DNA of 64,000 bases, from positions 62,001 through 126,000 of the forward strand of contig CAWFUP010000001.1 in the NCBI GenBank assembly GCA_963819075.1, in the 5' to 3' direction. Of the stretch, positions 59,633 to 64,000 are shown piece after piece (the first letter of the stretch is position 1; the number at the start of each line of letters is the position of its first letter). Source of the DNA: CAVQBJ01 sp963819075. GTDB lineage: Bacteria > Actinomycetota > Thermoleophilia > Solirubrobacterales > Solirubrobacteraceae. Both the position numbers and the translations under genes were made by a program. The notes under the pieces were generated by a model that saw nothing but the letters and a program-made list of their open reading frames with translations, was not told the origin of the DNA and did no database searches.

Positions 59633-60127
59633 GTGACGGTGTCCACCGACCGCAGTTCGTCGCTGTCGCGGCTCGAGCGCCACCGTCCGATCGTCGAGCA
59701 GTTCGCGAAGTTCGGGCTTGTCGGCATATCGAACACGCTCATCGCCTACGGCGTGTTCACCCTGCTGGAGGAGGTGCTCGGCGTGTGGTACATCGCGGCG
59801 TCGGGGATCGGCTTCGCCATCGGTGCGACCAACGGCTTCCTGCTCAATCGCAGCTGGACGTTCCGCGGCCACGGGACGGACAACAGCGCTGCGCTGCGCT
59901 GGTTCGCGGTCCAGGGATGTGGGCTCGTGCTCGATCTCGTGCTCATCGCGGCCTTCGTCGCCGGGGCGGGGCTGAACAAGCTCGTCGGCCAGGCCTTCGC
60001 GACGGCGATCGTCGTCGTGCTGACATTCTTCGCGAACCGCCGCTGGACCTTCCGCGCGCACCTGCCACGCGCGGCCGAGAGCGCCGACTCGCCGACGGCC
60101 GTCGCCTCGGGAACGACCGCCCCCTGA
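59633..60127 (+). CDS. GtrA family membrane protein
   Basis: 164 residues from GTG 59633. The GtrA pattern is clear: QFAKFGLVGISNTLIAYGVF, then GFAIGATNGFLLNRSWTFRG, VQGCGLVLDLVLIAAFVAGA and VVVLTFFANRRWTFRAH, with four membrane helices. GtrA proteins are thought to flip polyprenol-linked sugars for glycosylation of surface polymers. It is divergent from the GT2 gene with 197 bases between starts. Confidence 0.93.
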   Translation: MTVSTDRSSSLSRLERHRPIVEQFAKFGLVGISNTLIAYGVFTLLEEVLGVWYIAASGIGFAIGATNGFLLNRSWTFRGHGTDNSAALRWFAVQGCGLVLDLVLIAAFVAGAGLNKLVGQAFATAIVVVLTFFANRRWTFRAHLPRAAESADSPTAVASGTTAP

Positions 60128-60150
60128 CGCCGCGCCCGGCCAGCAAGCCG

Positions 60151-60882
60151 TCAGCGCAGCACGACGAGCAGCGACAGGCCAAAGGGGATGCGTCCGCCCC
60201 GTGCGATGAGCGCGGCCTCGAATTGCAGCGGCACGCGCAGTACGCGGTTGAGCCACGCCGGCGTGCGCTCGAGATCGGAGGAGCGCTCGCCGAGCGGCTT
60301 GTGGCTGAGCCGTTCCCACCAGCGGTAGGCCATGGCGGCGGGCAGCAGCAGCGCGTTGAAGTGGGTCGTGCGCGTCGCCTCCCAACCGCTCTCGCCCGCC
60401 ACCTGCAGCAGCGTCGAGCGCGTGTAGCGGCGGCGGTGGTGATTGACGACGTCGTGGCTGCTCCACAGTGAGGGGTAGGCCGGGACGGTGACGAGCAGGC
60501 GCCCGCCCGGCCGCACGACGCGGCGCAGCTCGCGCATCGTCCGCAGGTCGTCGTCGAGGTGCTCGATGACGTCGAGGCACACGGCGAAGTCGAAGCTGTG
60601 ATCGGGGAAGGGCAGTTCCTCTACCGAGCCCTCGACGACCTCGCCGACGTTCCGCGCGCGCGCCACCGCGACGCTGGTCGGCGACAGCTCGACGCCGGTC
60701 ACCTCGCCGCGCCGCGCGAGCTCGACCATGTTGCGCCCGCTACCGCAGCCGGCGTCGAGGATCCGCGCGTCGGGCGGCAGGTCGAGTCCGTCGATGACCC
60801 GGTTGAGCACGCGGCGGCGCCCGCGATACCACCAGTGCTGGTCCTCGACCTGATGCGTGTGGAGCTCGTGTGCGGTTTCCAT
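60151..60882 (-). CDS. Class I SAM-dependent methyltransferase
   Basis: 243 residues. It starts with METAHELHTHQVEDQHWWYR, and motif I is ARILDAGCGSGRNMVELAR. Further motifs: GVELSPTSVAVARARN, FDFAVCLDVIEHLDDD, LRRVVRPGGRLLVTVPAYPS and a HHRRRYTRSTLLQVAGESGW block typical of the Methyltransf_11/23 group. The WWYRGRR start is common in methyltransferases of glycan or O-antigen clusters, which fits the GT2 and GtrA genes next to it. It converges with the GtrA gene. The substrate is unknown. Confidence 0.92.
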   Translation of the reverse strand: METAHELHTHQVEDQHWWYRGRRRVLNRVIDGLDLPPDARILDAGCGSGRNMVELARRGEVTGVELSPTSVAVARARNVGEVVEGSVEELPFPDHSFDFAVCLDVIEHLDDDLRTMRELRRVVRPGGRLLVTVPAYPSLWSSHDVVNHHRRRYTRSTLLQVAGESGWEATRTTHFNALLLPAAMAYRWWERLSHKPLGERSSDLERTPAWLNRVLRVPLQFEAALIARGGRIPFGLSLLVVLR

Positions 60883-61046
60883 CGTGCGGGGGGGCCGCCG
60901 CAGGTGGCGACTGCGGTGATGCGCCAGGCGTCACGGGCGGCGCGCAGGCGCTGGCGCCCCGATGCCGGTCTGTGGCGAGTCGGACACGATAGTGAGCTGC
61001 GCGCGGACGCGCGCTCTGCTCGGCGCCCGCGGCGCCGACGAGTGGA

Positions 61047-63203
61047 TCAGCCGAGGCGGACGGTCGTCGTCACGACGACCTGCTGCCCGATGATGTTGTG
61101 GGCCACGAGACGCACGGTGAGCGTCAGCGTCCGTGTGTGCTTCAGCCTCGCCGCCGCGGTCTTGGAGAAGGTGATCGCGATCCCGTCCTTGCCGGCCTTC
61201 GTCGTCTCCAGCAGCGCCGTGCCGATCTCCACCGGGTTGGACAGGCCGTCGACCTTCACGCCCTTGACCACCGGCCCCTTGATCCCGAGGTGCTTGGCCG
61301 TGCGCGCGTCGAGCAGCACCTCGAAGTGGCCGGCGACCTGCTGGGTGACCGAGTAGTGCACGACGAGGCCGCTCCTGAGGGCCTTGCTGACCGACGACGC
61401 GACAATGGCCTGAGTGGCCTTCGGCGGAACGATCGCTGGCGCGGCCGGCGCGGCCGGGGCGGCGGTCGTCGTCGTCGTGGCGGTGGTGGTGCTCGTGGTC
61501 GTCGTCGAGGAGGACGTCGCGCCCGACGAGCCGCTGCCCGATCCGCCGCCCGCGGGCGCGGCCCCCAGGATCTTAAGGGAGTCGGTGGCCGCCGCGGTGT
61601 ATCCGCCGCCGTCGGTGACCGTCAGCGTCACGTTGTACGTGCCGGGGGTGGTGAAGGCGTGGTAGGTGCTCGGGTTGCAGATCGCCGGGACCTGGGTCGG
61701 GCAGGTGATGACCGCCGTCGGGCTGCCGTCGCCGAAGTTCCACACGTACTGGCGAACCCCCATCGTGGCGTTGGTCGAGCTCGAGTCGAACCCGATCATC
61801 TGGTTGGGGAGGGCCGACGCGGGCACCGGGAACCTCGGCGTCAGCTCGGCGCCGGGCACGCACTGGCCGTAGGTGGCCGGCGGGTTGCCCTCCGCCTGGT
61901 TGAACTCGGCCTGCAGGTAGTACTGGTCGTTGTCGCTGAAGAGCACGCTGAAGGCGTTGTAGAAGTTGCTATCCGATTGGACTCCGTATGGGAGCGACAG
62001 CGGTTGGGGGTTCGAGGTCTGATAGAGCCACCAGGCCTGCGGGTCGCCACCGGGCGGAATGCCCGTCGCCTCGCACTTGTCCGGCGCCTCGAGGCCGCTC
62101 GAGTCGTAGTAGCCGTTGAGATTGGGGTCGGTGATGATGCCGTTGAGGACGTGGCTGATCGTGTTATCGATCACGTCGGAGAAGTCGGCCTCGATCGCGC
62201 CGTCGTTCGAGAGCAGCGGCTGGAGGCCCGCGCCGACCGTCTCGTTCGGCAGGTTTACCCATGCGGACCCGTCGGGCTGGCAGTCCTTCAGGAACGGCAC
62301 GGACTGGTCGACCCACGGGACGAGGCTCGGCCCTACTTGGTGGAATCCGAGCTCGTCGTAGCCGGTCACCTTCGGCACCGGCCAGGGGATCTGTCCGTAG
62401 ACGATCTCGTTGCCGCCCGAGCCGATGACCGAGTGATAGCCGCAATACGCGCCGTTGAGATCCTGGCCGGTGAGGGTGGGGCTGCCCGAGCGATTGGAGA
62501 CATCCGAGCACATCGAACTGGTCCCGTCGAGGCAGGTCGTCACGTCGGGCGGCGTCAGGAAGAGGTAGACGTTGCCCGGGCCGGTCGGGAGGTTGTTCCC
62601 ATGGACGTAGATCGAGAGCTGCTGCTGGATCTGCGCGTCGGTGAGGCAGTAGTCGGTGCGGTACGCGGCGTCGGGGTCGGTGCAGCCCGATGCCGGGTAG
62701 GGCGTGTACTGGTCGCTGTAGGAGCCGCCGTAGGTGACCTCGTAGCCGCCCGGCGTGCCGGTCGCGTTGCCGGCCGATACGCCGCCGGAGACGTACTGCG
62801 AGTCGAGCGACAACGGGTTGTCGAGCGAGTTGCTGCCGCCGGCGACGTCAGCGAGGAACCTCGCGAGCAGCAGCTTGGTCGAATGCGGGTAGGTGATCGG
62901 CCACTGAGCCGGCGGGTCGAGCGGCGACGGATCCCAGTAGATGAGGTAGACGGTCGTCGCGCCGAGCACCGGGCCGCCGTGATCGGAGAGCTGCGCCTGC
63001 GCGGCCGAGCCGCTGCTGCCGCCGGCCACCATCATCGGTTCGATCGACCACTGCGGAACGTTCGACGGGTTGACCTCCGGGTTGGGCAGCAGCACGGCGT
63101 TCGCCGGCGACGCCCAGACGGCGACCGCCAACCCGAGCGAGATGGGCAGCGCGCACAGCGTGCGGCGAACGGCTCTGCGGCCAAGCAGGGTCACGGCGCC
63201 CAT
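61047..63203 (-). CDS. Large secreted protein with a PKD domain
   Basis: 718 residues. The signal peptide is TLCALPISLGLAVAVWASPA, ending in NA (near residue 36). The main domain begins GGPVLGATTVYLIYWDPSPL (about residue 75) and contains VTYGGSYSDQYTPYPASGCT, an HQVGPSLVPW segment and many Cys, in a layout seen in actinobacterial secreted proteins that I cannot name. A PKD domain follows (residues about 475-545, YVWNFGDGSPTAVI, then GTYNVTLTVTDGGGY). A Thr/Ser-rich linker and a C-terminal beta domain (VVHYSVTQQVAGHFEVLLDA) complete it. Probably extracellular; function unknown. Confidence 0.88.
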   Translation of the reverse strand: MGAVTLLGRRAVRRTLCALPISLGLAVAVWASPANAVLLPNPEVNPSNVPQWSIEPMMVAGGSSGSAAQAQLSDHGGPVLGATTVYLIYWDPSPLDPPAQWPITYPHSTKLLLARFLADVAGGSNSLDNPLSLDSQYVSGGVSAGNATGTPGGYEVTYGGSYSDQYTPYPASGCTDPDAAYRTDYCLTDAQIQQQLSIYVHGNNLPTGPGNVYLFLTPPDVTTCLDGTSSMCSDVSNRSGSPTLTGQDLNGAYCGYHSVIGSGGNEIVYGQIPWPVPKVTGYDELGFHQVGPSLVPWVDQSVPFLKDCQPDGSAWVNLPNETVGAGLQPLLSNDGAIEADFSDVIDNTISHVLNGIITDPNLNGYYDSSGLEAPDKCEATGIPPGGDPQAWWLYQTSNPQPLSLPYGVQSDSNFYNAFSVLFSDNDQYYLQAEFNQAEGNPPATYGQCVPGAELTPRFPVPASALPNQMIGFDSSSTNATMGVRQYVWNFGDGSPTAVITCPTQVPAICNPSTYHAFTTPGTYNVTLTVTDGGGYTAAATDSLKILGAAPAGGGSGSGSSGATSSSTTTTSTTTATTTTTAAPAAPAAPAIVPPKATQAIVASSVSKALRSGLVVHYSVTQQVAGHFEVLLDARTAKHLGIKGPVVKGVKVDGLSNPVEIGTALLETTKAGKDGIAITFSKTAAARLKHTRTLTLTVRLVAHNIIGQQVVVTTTVRLG

Positions 63204-63340
63204 ATCGGCAAGGACGGCGGGCGCCTTTACCGGAGCGGGCCGGGAGCGGACGCTGCGCCGATGCGTCGCGCGGCGTCCAGAAGCGCCCCGCCGGAGGCCG
63301 GGCGGACCGCGTCACGGCCCGCCCGACCCGGCCGCAGGGG

Positions 63341-64000
63341 CTACGCCGGCACGTGCGCGCCCGCGCGGCCGACGAGCAGCGCCACGAGGCGCGCCTCCTC
63401 GGCGGCCGGGAACGGCGAGCTGATGCCGAGCGTCTCGAGCTCGACCTCGGTCGAGCCCTTCGCGAAGCCGTACACGTCGACGTAGAACGGGATGTGCAGC
63501 CCCTGCGCCGTCGCGTTGATCGTGACGCGGGCTCCGAAGGCGCCGTCGGTGCCGGCGGTGGACATCGGCAGCGTGGTGATCGACCCCGACGAGAAGGTCA
63601 CGCCGGGCTGGCTCGTATGGCTGATCAGGGTGTTCAGCGACTGCACGAGGCAGTTGTGGCCCTTCGCCGAAGTGAGCGCCTTCAGGTTCTGCTGCACGTC
63701 AGCCGCCGTCGGTTGCACGGTCACGTTCGAGCTCGCCTGCCGCTGATTCAGGCCGCTGCCGGCGGTGAACTGCGGCGAGTTGATGTCGACGATCTCCTGG
63801 CTCGGCGGCGTCCCGCCGGCGCACGCGGCGAGCTGGGCGGAGTTCTGCTGGTCGCTCGCGGTGTTCGGGTTCGGACTGGAGGTGTAGCCCGGCACGTCGG
63901 CCGCGGTCAGGTTGATCTGGCCGGCGAGCGTCGTCGCCTGAGCTTTGGTCAATGGCTGCTGCTGCTCGTCGAGGACGAACTGCTCGAGCCACCGCAGCTG
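63341..64000 (-). CDS. Conserved protein of unknown function, cut by the right edge
   Basis: The frame is open to the window edge (QLRWLEQFVLDEQQQPLTKA at the start of what is visible), so the N-terminus is missing; a TTG at 63952 is unlikely to be the real start. At least 219 residues. Recognisable parts: NLTAADVPGYTSSPN, CAGGTPPSQEIVDINSPQF, QRQASSNVTVQPTAADVQQN, CLVQSLNTLISHT, and VTINATAQGLHIPFYVDVYG ending GISSPFPAAEEARLVALLVG. Proteins of this pattern are usually exported and often lipoproteins. Two Cys residues suggest a disulphide. Confidence 0.75.
   Translation of the reverse strand, partial: QLRWLEQFVLDEQQQPLTKAQATTLAGQINLTAADVPGYTSSPNPNTASDQQNSAQLAACAGGTPPSQEIVDINSPQFTAGSGLNQRQASSNVTVQPTAADVQQNLKALTSAKGHNCLVQSLNTLISHTSQPGVTFSSGSITTLPMSTAGTDGAFGARVTINATAQGLHIPFYVDVYGFAKGSTEVELETLGISSPFPAAEEARLVALLVGRAGAHVPA

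Overview
The window is GC-rich, densely packed DNA from a bacterium. The mix of genes points to an actinobacterium, most likely of the class Thermoleophilia (Solirubrobacterales type): LuxR-type response regulator with a soluble HisKA_3 kinase, DUF1269 and DUF7144 proteins, many TetR regulators, AlkB with rubredoxin, and large secreted proteins with IPT/TIG repeats. This placement is inferred from gene content only; there is no rRNA in the window.

Layout. 1-3518: a secreted S53 (sedolisin) peptidase that runs off the left edge, and a Tat-exported phosphoesterase. 3525-13611: stress and envelope genes (DUF2252, two DUF1269 proteins, response regulator, DUF7144 membrane protein, histidine kinase, RDD, PAP2, lipoprotein, potassium channel, DUF202, DUF3995, a degenerate metallo-beta-lactamase-like protein). 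13627-18313: a YjbR-like protein, a di-iron R2-like protein fused to SCP2 facing its TetR, a methyltransferase, a CpsB-type phosphatase and a universal stress protein. 18328-22971: a subtilisin, TadA, tRNA-Ser(CGA) and two alpha/beta hydrolases. 23012-28537: a probable alkane and fatty-acid oxidation locus: TetR, two acyl-CoA dehydrogenases, rubredoxin and AlkB (reverse strand), and a divergent TetR that seems to carry a one-base frameshift.

28977-49258 is the most distinctive region. Two giant secreted proteins (about 2672 and 2216 residues) share a near-identical N-terminal domain, the same start region and a similar upstream promoter-like block. Each continues as an array of IPT/TIG domains (26 plus a divergent last one; 20 plus a divergent last one). 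Between them lie two more secreted proteins and a DUF45-type metallopeptidase. The arrays show tandem DNA duplications of 519, about 762 and about 1050 bases, so they probably change length by recombination. I infer a surface adhesion or matrix system; no function is proven by the sequence.

49395-54804: a small membrane protein, tRNA-Ser(GGA), four TetR-family regulators and two related secreted proteins. One of these is preceded by an unrecognised 52-codon ORF with a strong ribosome binding site that overlaps its start. 55049-64000: a variant FtsH with an altered pore loop, a small conserved protein, a collagen-like secreted protein, glycan or lipid-carrier genes (GT2, GtrA, methyltransferase), a PKD-domain secreted protein and a protein cut by the right edge.

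Secreted and surface proteins, with the proteases and regulators next to them, are the theme of the window. No mobile element, CRISPR array, phage gene or rRNA was found.
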